Source: Thermoflavifilum sp. (lineage in GTDB: Bacteria > Bacteroidota > Bacteroidia > Chitinophagales > Chitinophagaceae). From it: a DNA stretch of 64,000 nucleotides. Shown here in pieces: positions 31,457 through 41,126 of this stretch. The first letter of the stretch is position 1; every line of letters starts with the position of its first letter. The position numbers and the translations under genes are program-made. A model generated the notes under the pieces. That model was not told the DNA's origin, searched no databases, and was given only the letters and a program-made list of their open reading frames with translations. The DNA lies in the NCBI GenBank assembly GCA_023511875.1, contig JAIMAQ010000002.1, positions 1 through 64,000 on the forward strand. The letters are read 5' to 3'.

Positions 31457-32929
31457 ATGTTTCGTTCAATGCGTTTTATGCCAAATCTCATTCGTAGATG
31501 CACATTTATCATAGGGCTGTGGATGTTGGGCACAGCAGGATATGCACAGCAGCTTTGGTCTTTGCAGCAGTGTGTAGATTATGCATTGACGCACAACATT
31601 CAGATTCAGCAAGCCGAGATCCAAAAACGTCTCAACCAGCTTATTCTTCACCAAAGCCAGCTGTCGCGCTTGCCCAACTTGAGCGCTGGGATCAACAATG
31701 GTTTCAACTTCGGTCGGTCTATAGATCCTACGACCAACCAGTTTATCAACAAGCAGCTGTATTATTTAGGTGGAAGTGTAAACATGAGTGTGAATTTGTT
31801 TAGTGGCTTGCAGAAAACCCATACCATACAAGCCAATAAGTTTACCCTTGCTGCAAGCGAACAGCTTGAGAGAAAAATGCAAAACGATGTAGCCTTAAAT
31901 GTAGCCACAGCTTATTTACAGATTTTGTTGAACACCGAACAGCTGCGTGCCACGCGGCAACAACTTGCATTATCACAAGCCCAGTTAGAAAACACCCGCA
32001 AGCAGGTGATGGCTGGCGCGCTTCCTGAAAGCAATTTGGCCGATATGCAGAGCCAGGTAGCATCGGATAGTGCTTCGCTGATTACAGCTGAAAACAACCT
32101 GCTTCTTTCAGAATTGCAAATGAAAGCCATTCTGAACATGCCAGCCGAAACGCCTTTTGCTGTGGATACCCAATTGAATGTGGATGCAATTCCTCTGATT
32201 AATTTAGATGAAGTTACCCCTCAGCAAATTTATGCAGAGGCTATAGGTATTCAGCCGCAGATTTTGGCCGACTCATTAACCACGCTGGCCAGTAAAAAGC
32301 AGCTCGCTGCAGCGCGAGGCGCCCTTTATCCTACCGTATATCTTTCTGGAAGCCTGGGTAGCAATTATGCCAGCACCTTTACCCAATATCATATCGACAC
32401 CATATTGGTTCCTCCTTTTCAGATTGGTACGGTGAACATCAATGGGCAAGATTACAAGGTCAATTCTTTACCTACGACACAATCTGTATATCAGCCTTAT
32501 AAAAGTCCATTAGGCAGCCAGCTCAGGAACAATTTTAATCAGTCAATAGGCATTGGGGTGAATATTCCCATTTTCAATGGGTACACAGCCCGTACCAATG
32601 TGAAGCGTGCAGAGTTAGAATTATTCAATCAACAACTCACTACCGAGCAAGATAAAATTACCTTACGGCAAAATATCTTTCAGGCTTATGCCGATGCGCG
32701 AGGTGCCCGAGAACAATACCGTGCAAGCATACGAGCATTTGATGCTGCTCGCTTGGCTTTTGACTATGCTGCTAAGCGATATGAGCTAGGCCTGATTAAC
32801 TCGGTAGATTACCTCACCAGTCAAAATAATTTATTTAAAGCTAGGGTCAACATGATTACGGCAAAATACAATTACGTATTTAAGCTAAAAGTGTTGGAAT
32901 TTTATCAAACCCTGCGGGTACAATTTTAA
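31457..32929 (+). CDS. TolC-family outer membrane efflux protein
   Basis: signal peptide, LQQCVDYALTHNIQIQQAE, C-terminal YELGLINSVDYLTSQNNLFKA; promoter TTTTG-N22-TATATTTG (31443-31450) excludes the 31355 start. Confidence 0.92.
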   Translation: MFRSMRFMPNLIRRCTFIIGLWMLGTAGYAQQLWSLQQCVDYALTHNIQIQQAEIQKRLNQLILHQSQLSRLPNLSAGINNGFNFGRSIDPTTNQFINKQLYYLGGSVNMSVNLFSGLQKTHTIQANKFTLAASEQLERKMQNDVALNVATAYLQILLNTEQLRATRQQLALSQAQLENTRKQVMAGALPESNLADMQSQVASDSASLITAENNLLLSELQMKAILNMPAETPFAVDTQLNVDAIPLINLDEVTPQQIYAEAIGIQPQILADSLTTLASKKQLAAARGALYPTVYLSGSLGSNYASTFTQYHIDTILVPPFQIGTVNINGQDYKVNSLPTTQSVYQPYKSPLGSQLRNNFNQSIGIGVNIPIFNGYTARTNVKRAELELFNQQLTTEQDKITLRQNIFQAYADARGAREQYRASIRAFDAARLAFDYAAKRYELGLINSVDYLTSQNNLFKARVNMITAKYNYVFKLKVLEFYQTLRVQF

Positions 32930-32962
32930 TTGCATTTTCATGTTAAACGCATAAATGGGTCT

Positions 32963-34318
32963 ATGAAAAAAAGAACCTTATACACGATTGCCGGAATACT
33001 ACTCGTCATAGTAATTGTACTATTGGTACTCAAATCAAAAGGAGTTATTGGGGGCAATGATGCAGTGAGGGTAGCCGTTGACACAGCCAATTATCGCACC
33101 ATTACGCAAATAGTCACGGCTAGTGGAAAAATTTACCCAGAAACAGAAGTTCGAGTAAGCTCTGATGTATCTGGTGAAATAGTGGATCTTCCCGTGCAAG
33201 AGGGGGACTCCGTACGTAAGGGTCAGGTAGTGGCTCGCGTGTATGCCGATATTTACAGCTCTATCGTGCAACAACAGCAAGCCATTCTCAAGCAAGCCGA
33301 AGCCCAGTATGCCAACGCCCAAGCAGCTTTGGGAGCATATAAGGCCCGCTTAGATCAAGCAAAATATACTTATGATCGGGATAAGCAGTTGCTTCAACAA
33401 AAAGTAATTGCCCAGAGCGAATTCGAACAAGCAGAAAGCGCCTATTACTCTGCGTTGGCCGATTATGAGGCTGCGCAACAACAAGTAAAAAGTGCTCAAT
33501 TTGCCGTACAGTCGGCCAAAGCCAATTTATCACAAGCTCAAGACAACCTGCGACGTACCACTATCGTAGCGCCAATGGATGGCATTGTTTCCGTGCTCGA
33601 TGTGAAAAAAGGTGAGCGGGTGGTAGGAACCGCACAAATGGCGGGAACGGAAATCATGCGAATAGCCGATATGAATGTGATGGAAGTAAGGGTAGATGTG
33701 GGAGAAAATGATATTCCCAAAGTGCAACTGGGCGATACGGCTATCATTGAAGTAGATGCTTACAACAACCGCAAGTTTATAGGTATTGTAACCCAAGTAG
33801 CGCCTTCTAGCCAAGCCGTTGCTCAGCAAACCTCTACGGCGGCTGCGCTTTCTTCTTCCGCCGATCAGGTGGCCAACTATACCGTACATATTCGCATCTT
33901 GCGCAGTAGTTATGCCGACTTGTTTGATCCTAAACGTCCGCGCTTTTTCCCCTTGCGCCCCGGCATGAGCGCTAGTGTGAATATACAAACTGAAACGCAT
34001 CATCATGTGTTGGCCGTGCCGATCAATGCAGTAGCCTTGCGCAACTTACCGAATAAAAATCATGCTGCTAGAACCGCTAATATGAATACTGCTCAGCAAG
34101 AAGTGGTATTTAAGCTCGTTGGGAAAGATTTAGTGCGCATGGTACCCGTTAAAACGGGCATACAAGATGATAACTATATTGAGATTGATTCTGGATTGCA
34201 AGTAGGGGATATTGTGGTCACAGCTCCTTACAATGCTGTTTCTAAAACCCTGAAAGATAGTACCCAAGTTAAAGTTGTGCCACAGCAACAGTTGTTTGAA
34301 GCCTCAACTTCTCAATAA
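32963..34318 (+). CDS. Efflux periplasmic adaptor subunit (HlyD/MacA-like)
   Basis: MKKRTLYTIAGILLV TM anchor, GKIYPETEVRVSSDVSGEIVDLPVQEGDSVRKGQVVARV lipoyl motif. Confidence 0.93.
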   Translation: MKKRTLYTIAGILLVIVIVLLVLKSKGVIGGNDAVRVAVDTANYRTITQIVTASGKIYPETEVRVSSDVSGEIVDLPVQEGDSVRKGQVVARVYADIYSSIVQQQQAILKQAEAQYANAQAALGAYKARLDQAKYTYDRDKQLLQQKVIAQSEFEQAESAYYSALADYEAAQQQVKSAQFAVQSAKANLSQAQDNLRRTTIVAPMDGIVSVLDVKKGERVVGTAQMAGTEIMRIADMNVMEVRVDVGENDIPKVQLGDTAIIEVDAYNNRKFIGIVTQVAPSSQAVAQQTSTAAALSSSADQVANYTVHIRILRSSYADLFDPKRPRFFPLRPGMSASVNIQTETHHHVLAVPINAVALRNLPNKNHAARTANMNTAQQEVVFKLVGKDLVRMVPVKTGIQDDNYIEIDSGLQVGDIVVTAPYNAVSKTLKDSTQVKVVPQQQLFEASTSQ

Positions 34319-34509
34319 TTTGGTGGTATAGAATGGGGATGATTCTTCTTAGGTATAAAATGCCCTATTAGTATTTACGGCTTCAATATGCTTCTGAAAA
34401 ATCTACCCAGATATAAGCCTTTGCGTTTTTTGCACACCTAAACCGTGGGATAATAGAGGTATAACTTTTTACATCTACAAAGTTTTTTCACTATTGGCGA
34501 GATAGTGAA

Positions 34510-35481
34510 TTATTGAAGAAGTTCATATTGCAAATCGTGTACATAGCGAATAGGCACTTCAATATCTTGTTTCATCTTTTTATTGTATGCAGCCCGATAA
34601 ATGTATTTGCCATTGATTTCAGTGTGTTGCACACTGCGTGTAGGCCAGCCATTATCTGCTGCAATCAGATATGAAGCCTGAATATTGCCTTGCACATCTA
34701 CGTTGCCTTTTATTCCGCCACCTAGATCCATGATTGCCGATCGATTACTGATCATTTTTCCTTGAGCAGACACCTTGATGCCGTACTTATCTCCATAATC
34801 GAGCTTCCAAGCCGTTGTGAGGCTACCCCCCAGCCTGCCCAAAATTTCTACTATATCAGTCCATCCATCACCTATTTGAATAGCATGATCAGCGTAGCGA
34901 GGGAAAAGGCTAATAAACTGGTTGTAAAAAGCGTTTGCATCGAATTGCTCAGTAACAAATTGCACAATTGCTTGTCGATCGGCCTTCGATGTGCGACTGG
35001 GTATGGCTTGCAAAGCCCTTTGAATAAGACTATCTACGCCTTGAATATCTTGAATGGTACCATTGTTTTTTAGGGTAAAATAAAATGGATGATCAATGAG
35101 TGCACGAAAAACCAGGTTAAGAGCATCTTGTGCATTTCCTTCGGTGTTGATGGTATTGCTTACGTCTTGCGAGGAGGCAGTAAGAAATATCTTTTTATAT
35201 CGAGCTTCGATGCGAGCGGCCGAAATAGTAGGTAAAAGCTGCACTACTCGTAACGACAATGTGTAATTGCCTTGCGTAGATGTACGCTGGTGGTTATCTT
35301 GAATGGTCAGATAGGTTTCTGAACGATCTTGTACGCGTAGCTCAAAGCTTCTGCCAGATGTAAACTCATATCGCAATTGCACTCCCTGTGCGAGGGAGAC
35401 GAGAGGCAATAAGCTGCCAAACAACATGGCTCGAAAAAGCATGCTTGTGTTTTTATGTATATCTGCGAAGATCATACCCAT
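34510..35481 (-). CDS. Hypothetical secreted protein (possibly DUF6263)
   Basis: signal peptide, beta-rich, GGGIKGNVDVQGNIQASYLIAADNGWPTRSVQHTEINGKY. Confidence 0.6.
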   Translation of the reverse strand: MGMIFADIHKNTSMLFRAMLFGSLLPLVSLAQGVQLRYEFTSGRSFELRVQDRSETYLTIQDNHQRTSTQGNYTLSLRVVQLLPTISAARIEARYKKIFLTASSQDVSNTINTEGNAQDALNLVFRALIDHPFYFTLKNNGTIQDIQGVDSLIQRALQAIPSRTSKADRQAIVQFVTEQFDANAFYNQFISLFPRYADHAIQIGDGWTDIVEILGRLGGSLTTAWKLDYGDKYGIKVSAQGKMISNRSAIMDLGGGIKGNVDVQGNIQASYLIAADNGWPTRSVQHTEINGKYIYRAAYNKKMKQDIEVPIRYVHDLQYELLQ

Positions 35482-36251
35482 TTTTCAATCACCCCCAAAC
35501 CAAACAAAGCAAAATCGTATTTCACAGGGTCGTGAGGATCGAAAATACGCAATTTCTGAGTGAGCTCCAGGGCCGATTTCCAGGTTGCCGTTTGGGTATG
35601 AATTAAGCCCAGTCTACGCGCCACACGCGCTACGTGCACGTCCATGGGGCATATCAGTTGATGGGGCTTGATTTGCTGCCAGCAGCCAAAATCAATACCC
35701 TTTGGATCACGCCTTACCATCCAGCGTAAAAACATGTTCAGGCGTTTACACGATGAGCCGCGAAAAGGCGCGGGAATATGTTTACGGGTGCGATCGGGAT
35801 GTTCACCAGCAAATACTGTATGGTAAAATCCATTCAATGCGGCTTCCACGGTTGGAGCATGAGGTGATAAATGAGCCGCAAATGCTGATTCTAGTGAATG
35901 GAAATGTTGATAATAATCTTGTAAGAAATTGATGAAAAACAATAGATCAGTGGCTTGAAAGGTGCGATGGGCAAAAGAAATGAATCTTTTTAGATCATGA
36001 GGTTGATGGTGTACAATGAAATCATATGGAGCATTGTCCATCAAATCTAGCAGATGGGTGGCACTGCGAATGATGCTGATGCGGCTGCCCCAGGCAAATA
36101 AGGCGGTAAAAAATCCAGCAATTTCAATGTCTGGCAAACGGGTAAATCTATGTGGCACAACAATGGGATCCTGATCAATAAACTCAGGTTGGTAATAAAA
36201 TTTGAGTTTATCATCGAGAAATTTTTTAACCAAGCTCAACTGTTTGTCCAT
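35472..36251 (-). CDS. TIGR02757 family protein
   Basis: PHRFTRLPDIEIAGFFTALFAWGSR, KRLNMFLRWMVRRD, PMDVHVARVARRLGL. Confidence 0.85.
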   Translation of the reverse strand: MDKQLSLVKKFLDDKLKFYYQPEFIDQDPIVVPHRFTRLPDIEIAGFFTALFAWGSRISIIRSATHLLDLMDNAPYDFIVHHQPHDLKRFISFAHRTFQATDLLFFINFLQDYYQHFHSLESAFAAHLSPHAPTVEAALNGFYHTVFAGEHPDRTRKHIPAPFRGSSCKRLNMFLRWMVRRDPKGIDFGCWQQIKPHQLICPMDVHVARVARRLGLIHTQTATWKSALELTQKLRIFDPHDPVKYDFALFGLGVIEKWV

Positions 36252-36271
36252 CGTGGGTACACATTAACCTA

Positions 36272-37699
36272 TTAAAATTTAAATCTTGGACAATTAAGCC
36301 GCTTATCTTGCTTGCGGGGAGTGAGTTGACTCGGCCGAATGGTAATAGCGATATATCCACCACTTTGTGTGGCTTGCTGCGAAGAAAACAATCCTGGCAA
36401 ATGGTGCACCCCAACCAGCAAGGGCCCCGCACGCAGGGCTAGCCCAATCCACAATTTTTGCGTAATGGTGTATTGCAAGGGCATATATACGCCCCAGTGG
36501 CGCGTTTCCCAGCGGGGGGTGAACAGCAGTAATTCATTGCTCCGGATTCCCCTGGTAGTGCTATTGGAAAAGATCGGTAAGGGAATGGTTAGTGAAGCAT
36601 GTAGAAAAACATGTTTCCCCATAGGATGATCTACATCCACAATCATGCGGGTAGGGTTACTGATCGAAAACCATCCATTCAGCGGGCGCATGTTGCTCAC
36701 CACAGTTTGCAGGCTATCATTGAATTGGGATAAGGAGTTCACTCCATTAAATTTTTGTTGGAGCACTGAATCGGTAATATTGTTCAGTATTTGGCCAACG
36801 GTTCGGCTTTGTGCCCCATAACGAAAACGGTTTCCTCCAATATCCACGATACTGATTCCAATTTTCCACCAATAATCGTAATAGGGATCGGGTGCGTCAT
36901 ATTTAATGGGTTCTTGCTTTTTGAGCAAATATTCTACGCCTACATCAACGGCAATGCTGCCTTGAGAGTGGTTCAGAAAATCGTAAGTATTGCTGGCTAC
37001 TTGCTGATCATAGTTTGATGAATAGCCATACGATGCTTGAAATTGTGGGAACAGATAAGTATTTCCTTGCGGGAGAGTACGCTGCCTCACTTGCAATTCT
37101 TCTATTCGGGCATAGGCACCACTAATGCCTCGCATGATATGCAGGGTAAAGCCACCATTGAGTCGTTCTACAGTATTATCTATCCAGGTTTGGGCGTAGG
37201 TAGCATGTAAGTCTATCCACCCTGAAGAGCTGAATCGTCCATTGTAATTACGATCTTGTTGGATGTTTAAAAAACTGTTTAGGGTAGAAACGGTATCTAC
37301 CACGTTTAACGGACTGGTATGTGCCCAGCCATAAACATGTGCGCTAAGACCGAATCCAATAGCTCGTTTGCGGTCAAGGGCAATACGAGCATTCAATACA
37401 TTTAAATCGGCTTGGGCCAAGGCATAACGACTAAAATGTCCTTCAGTAAAGCGATAATGAATAGTGTCGGGCCAGTGGAGCAAAGTGCCATCATTTAAGG
37501 TGATGGCATTGGTGCTTTGAGCTTGTTGGTAAGCCAGCAGGGTAAGATCCCAAAGGAAGGGTGTATTCACGATGCTAGCTGGGTTAGTAAGCATATTCAG
37601 GCTACCTCCATAAGGTGAACCCCAAATGCCATACAGGTGCTGAGCAGGCAATGCCTGATAGCAGATGAGCCCAATGCACAAGAGTAAATACCTTTTCAT
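36272..37699 (-). CDS. DUF5723-like outer membrane protein
   Basis: MKRYLLLCIGLICYQALPAQ signal peptide, NPASIVN, beta-barrel composition; start moved from 37744 because a hairpin lies there. Confidence 0.7.
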   Translation of the reverse strand: MKRYLLLCIGLICYQALPAQHLYGIWGSPYGGSLNMLTNPASIVNTPFLWDLTLLAYQQAQSTNAITLNDGTLLHWPDTIHYRFTEGHFSRYALAQADLNVLNARIALDRKRAIGFGLSAHVYGWAHTSPLNVVDTVSTLNSFLNIQQDRNYNGRFSSSGWIDLHATYAQTWIDNTVERLNGGFTLHIMRGISGAYARIEELQVRQRTLPQGNTYLFPQFQASYGYSSNYDQQVASNTYDFLNHSQGSIAVDVGVEYLLKKQEPIKYDAPDPYYDYWWKIGISIVDIGGNRFRYGAQSRTVGQILNNITDSVLQQKFNGVNSLSQFNDSLQTVVSNMRPLNGWFSISNPTRMIVDVDHPMGKHVFLHASLTIPLPIFSNSTTRGIRSNELLLFTPRWETRHWGVYMPLQYTITQKLWIGLALRAGPLLVGVHHLPGLFSSQQATQSGGYIAITIRPSQLTPRKQDKRLNCPRFKF

Positions 37700-37730
37700 A
37701 TCATAGGATCTGAGGCTTAGTGCTCTGTAA

Positions 37731-37766
37731 AACGAAAAACCCATTCCGCATCGTATGGAATGGGTT
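37731..37766 (-). terminator. Intrinsic terminator after the DUF2911 gene
   Basis: AACCCATTCC/GGAATGGGTT perfect 10-bp stem, minus strand then TTTTTCGTTTT. Confidence 0.75.
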
Positions 37767-37792
37767 GAAAATCTGTTTGTTTTAGAGAAATC

Positions 37793-38380
37793 TCAAAACT
37801 CAAAGGGCACCCGTACCAGAGTAGTATCCCAGCCAATAACCAAATCGGCGCCTTTGCTGGTCTTTTGGAAAACCATGCTCAGGGCTTCGATGGGCTGGCT
37901 CACCTGTTGCACGGGAACGTCTATCCGAACGATATCTTTTTTAGGATCATAGCCAAAAGCGCCCCAGGTATCGGTTTCAGCGTTTACAATAAAGGTCCAA
38001 TGGTCGGGGTTAAAAATGGCGTAAAAGGTGTAGCGACCTGGCTGAAGGGTCTTTCCGCCAATACTTACTGGAGAAAACACATCCAGCTCATCGGCTTCAT
38101 TAGCGCCTAAGCGATCTACTTTGCCAAAGGGTTCCAACCCGCCAAAAATAGTGCGTCCTTTTTTCTGTGGGCGGCTGTAAATCACCCGCATGATGAGCTC
38201 ACCCGCTTGTCCACTAAGCTTAGCAGATGGGTAATTGGGTGGATAATAAATCATATCCATTGGGCTCACATCAAGAGGTGGAAACTTGACTTCGGTTTGC
38301 TGGGCATAGCTGGTTTGAACAAGCCAGGTGCAACAGGCTATGAGCAGGAGGGGAAGAAAGTGTTTTTTCATAAACAACAT
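37793..38380 (-). CDS. DUF2911 family protein
   Basis: signal peptide; VSPMDMIYYPP, RVIYSRPQKKGRTIFGG, GRYTFYAIFNPDHWTFIVN. Confidence 0.88.
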   Translation of the reverse strand: MLFMKKHFLPLLLIACCTWLVQTSYAQQTEVKFPPLDVSPMDMIYYPPNYPSAKLSGQAGELIMRVIYSRPQKKGRTIFGGLEPFGKVDRLGANEADELDVFSPVSIGGKTLQPGRYTFYAIFNPDHWTFIVNAETDTWGAFGYDPKKDIVRIDVPVQQVSQPIEALSMVFQKTSKGADLVIGWDTTLVRVPFEF

Positions 38381-38413
38381 ATTTGATGAGTTGAATAAAC
38401 AAAAATAGACAAT

Positions 38414-39010
38414 TCAATGCTGTTTGCCATCATGAGATTGTTGGCCAACAAAAGCCATTAATTCTGGGAAGAAATCGGCATAAATAGCTTGTAGTTGAGC
38501 ATAGTGCAAGCGAAAATCACGCATCACAGGCCCAGCTCCTTGAGGCAATTGGCAACGCCTTACCAATCCATCGAAGGTACGAAATAGTCCTGCCTGTGTA
38601 CGATAGCTCAGCAACCAATTGTGTGATTCCATGTAGAGAAACATTTGTTTAAAAGCTACAGGTAAATATTTCTCATATTGGTGCAGCATTTGATAGGTTT
38701 CGAGTGTAAAATGGCGCAAGCTATTTCCTGGAAAAATATGGCGATCATTAGCTAAAAAATGATCGTATATCACATCCACAAAAGCAGCAGCATATAATCC
38801 ATAATCGGGAGAGAAAAAAGATTTTATTTGACGTGTCAGTGGGTGATGATCAGTGAAATCGTCGATAGCCCTATGCAAGAGAATACCTCTTTGAATGCCT
38901 TCAGGATATTGATTCAAGCCTTTTCGCCCTTTCACAAAATCAGCAATCATATTTCCCACTAGTATGGGTGGATTGTGAAAAGAAAGATATGCATGGGCAA
39001 GAAAATTCAT
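38414..39010 (-). CDS. Acyl carrier protein phosphodiesterase family
   Basis: MNFLAHAYLSFHNPPILVGNMIADFVKG, LHRAIDDFTDHHPL. Confidence 0.9.
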   Translation of the reverse strand: MNFLAHAYLSFHNPPILVGNMIADFVKGRKGLNQYPEGIQRGILLHRAIDDFTDHHPLTRQIKSFFSPDYGLYAAAFVDVIYDHFLANDRHIFPGNSLRHFTLETYQMLHQYEKYLPVAFKQMFLYMESHNWLLSYRTQAGLFRTFDGLVRRCQLPQGAGPVMRDFRLHYAQLQAIYADFFPELMAFVGQQSHDGKQH

Positions 39011-39077
39011 GTGTGTGTAAGTTACGATTCTTTTCTCTGGTGCAACATATTGGCTCTGCGAGCTGCAGCTAAATCAG

Positions 39078-39085
39078 TATTTTTG
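39078..39085 (+). promoter_or_regulatory. -7 box upstream of the deoxyhypusine synthase-like gene
   Basis: TATTTTTG, 22 nt before ATG 39107. Confidence 0.5.
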
Positions 39086-39106
39086 TTGCAATCAAATACA
39101 AAGAGT

Positions 39107-40081
39107 ATGGCAAAAGGTCCTGTTTCTCAATTTATTGAGTATCATTATCGGCATTTCAACGCGGCCACACTGGCCGATGCAGCCAAAGCTTATGAAGCCC
39201 ATTTAGAAGCTGGCGGAAAGATGATGATTACCTTAGCTGGAGCTATGAGTACGGCCGAGCTGGGCATATCCTTGGCCGAGATGATTCGTCGAGATAAGGT
39301 ACACATCATTAGCTGCACGGGTGCGAATTTGGAAGAAGATATCATGAATTTAGTGGCGCATAAGCATTACAAGCGAGTGCCACATTATCGTGAACTCAGC
39401 CCGCAAGAAGAATGGAAATTGCTCGAGCAGGGCTACAATCGGGTAACCGATACGTGCATCCCGGAAGAAGAAGCTTTTCGTCGTATTCAACGACATATTG
39501 AAAAACTCTGGAAGCAGGCCCAGCAAAAAGGAGAACGATATTTCCCCCATGAATACATGTATCAGTTGTTGTTGAGCCGTGTGATGGAACCTGATTATGA
39601 AATTGACCCGAAAGATAGTTGGATGTTGGCGGCCGCCGAAAAGAATTTGCCTATAGTAGTACCTGGCTGGGAAGATAGCACCATGGGAAATATTTTTGCT
39701 TCATATTGCATCAAAGGTGAGCTACAGCCATCTATTGTAAAATCGGGCATCGAATACATGATGTCTTTGTCTGACTGGTATCGAAAAAATTCTGCCGGGA
39801 AAGGAGTGGGTTTTTTTCAAATTGGTGGAGGAATAGCTGGAGATTTTCCGATATGTGTGGTGCCAATGATGTATCAAGATTTAGGTTGGAAAGATGTGCC
39901 TTTTTGGAGTTATTTCTGTCAGATATCCGATTCTACTACTTCATATGGATCTTATTCTGGAGCGGTTCCCAATGAAAAAATCACTTGGGGAAAATTGGGT
40001 ATAGACACGCCTAAATTCATCATTGAATCAGACGCCACCATCGTGGCTCCGCTGATCTTTGCTTGGGTGCTGGGCTGGTAA
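39107..40081 (+). CDS. Deoxyhypusine synthase family protein
   Basis: GGKMMITLAGAMSTAELGISLAEMIRRDKVHIISCTGANLEED, FFQIGGGIAGDFPI, EKITWGKLG (catalytic-Lys region). Confidence 0.92.
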   Translation: MAKGPVSQFIEYHYRHFNAATLADAAKAYEAHLEAGGKMMITLAGAMSTAELGISLAEMIRRDKVHIISCTGANLEEDIMNLVAHKHYKRVPHYRELSPQEEWKLLEQGYNRVTDTCIPEEEAFRRIQRHIEKLWKQAQQKGERYFPHEYMYQLLLSRVMEPDYEIDPKDSWMLAAAEKNLPIVVPGWEDSTMGNIFASYCIKGELQPSIVKSGIEYMMSLSDWYRKNSAGKGVGFFQIGGGIAGDFPICVVPMMYQDLGWKDVPFWSYFCQISDSTTSYGSYSGAVPNEKITWGKLGIDTPKFIIESDATIVAPLIFAWVLGW

Positions 40082-40094
40082 TAAGTATTGTTTG

Positions 40095-40132
40095 AAAAAT
40101 CCCTTCTTCCATTATGAGGAGAAGGGATTTTT
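40095..40132. terminator. Bidirectional intrinsic terminator
   Basis: AAAAATCCCTTCT ... AGAAGGGATTTTT between convergent genes. Confidence 0.85.
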
Positions 40133-40144
40133 GTGAGGGAATGT

Positions 40145-40909
40145 TTATCCATTTAACCGAATGCCGTATCCTACCAGGAGGATAGCTGCACCCGTATGAT
40201 TTTTCCCGTCTTCAGCATATTTCTGGATGTTCAGGAATCCGTAGTTTCCTCCAGCGTGCACAAACACATATCCTTGCCTATTTATGTTGCGCATAAGGCT
40301 CACACCACCTTGAATACCGAAGTTGGCTTTATGAATTTGGTCTTTGATATTCTCATTGGCATCAAATGATTGGGTAGGAGCAATTTGTTGGGTTTCTTGC
40401 GGATCAGCATAAATGGGGCTTGAGCCAGAGGTTACATTTTTGGCATTTACTAGAAAACCCACATAAGGGCCTGCATCTACTGCAAAACGCCAGTTTTTCG
40501 ACTCTCCCCAATTCCATCCAAACTTAGCCAGCACGGGTATTTGAATATAGTTTAGTTTGGCTTCACTTTTATAATTGGCATACACGTAGCTGCCGGGAGG
40601 GGCTTGTGGGTTAAAGTTACTGGCGGGGATAGCCTGTTGGCCATTTTTCTTGCCTCCTTGTGAAGAGTAATTCACTTCGGGTTGTAGAGAAAATAGTGGG
40701 CTAAAATGGATCTCGGTAAAGATACCCACATCAGGGCCCAGCCGAGATGAGTATCCTTTGCTAATCGCTGTGGCGCCAGATCCAGCCTGCAGGTTGGGAA
40801 TACTCAGGCCTCCTTGTACACCAAAATAAAGCTCATTTTTTTGGGCAAAAACTTGGAAGCTTATGGCCATTAGGCAAGTGAATAAAGCTACAGACAAAAG
40901 GGTACGCAT
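40145..40909 (-). CDS. Outer membrane beta-barrel protein
   Basis: signal peptide; FGVQGGLSIPNL, SLQPEVNYSSQGGK, GIQGGVSLMRNI porin-like pattern. Confidence 0.82.
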   Translation of the reverse strand: MRTLLSVALFTCLMAISFQVFAQKNELYFGVQGGLSIPNLQAGSGATAISKGYSSRLGPDVGIFTEIHFSPLFSLQPEVNYSSQGGKKNGQQAIPASNFNPQAPPGSYVYANYKSEAKLNYIQIPVLAKFGWNWGESKNWRFAVDAGPYVGFLVNAKNVTSGSSPIYADPQETQQIAPTQSFDANENIKDQIHKANFGIQGGVSLMRNINRQGYVFVHAGGNYGFLNIQKYAEDGKNHTGAAILLVGYGIRLNG

Positions 40910-41126
40910 AATGTGAAGATTTAGCGGTAAAAGAATAGATGTTTTGCCAGATCCAGTAATGGGTAATTGCTGGTTGCAAACGTTATTTCAAAAGTATTGA
41001 TTATCAAAAAGTTTTTTGTCGGCTTTTTGTCGAAATCCAGTAAAACTGGTATACGCAGTGATGGTTTTGTTTTTCCAGACAAAACCTTTAGCTTTCGAAA
41101 TCATTTCACAAATAATCTTTTTCAAC

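Noticed and set aside
34487-34509. TTCACTAT-N7-ATAGTGAA hairpin after the 34510-35481 gene
   Set aside because: No U-tract on the correct side for either strand; A/T-rich 8-bp dyad of uncertain meaning.
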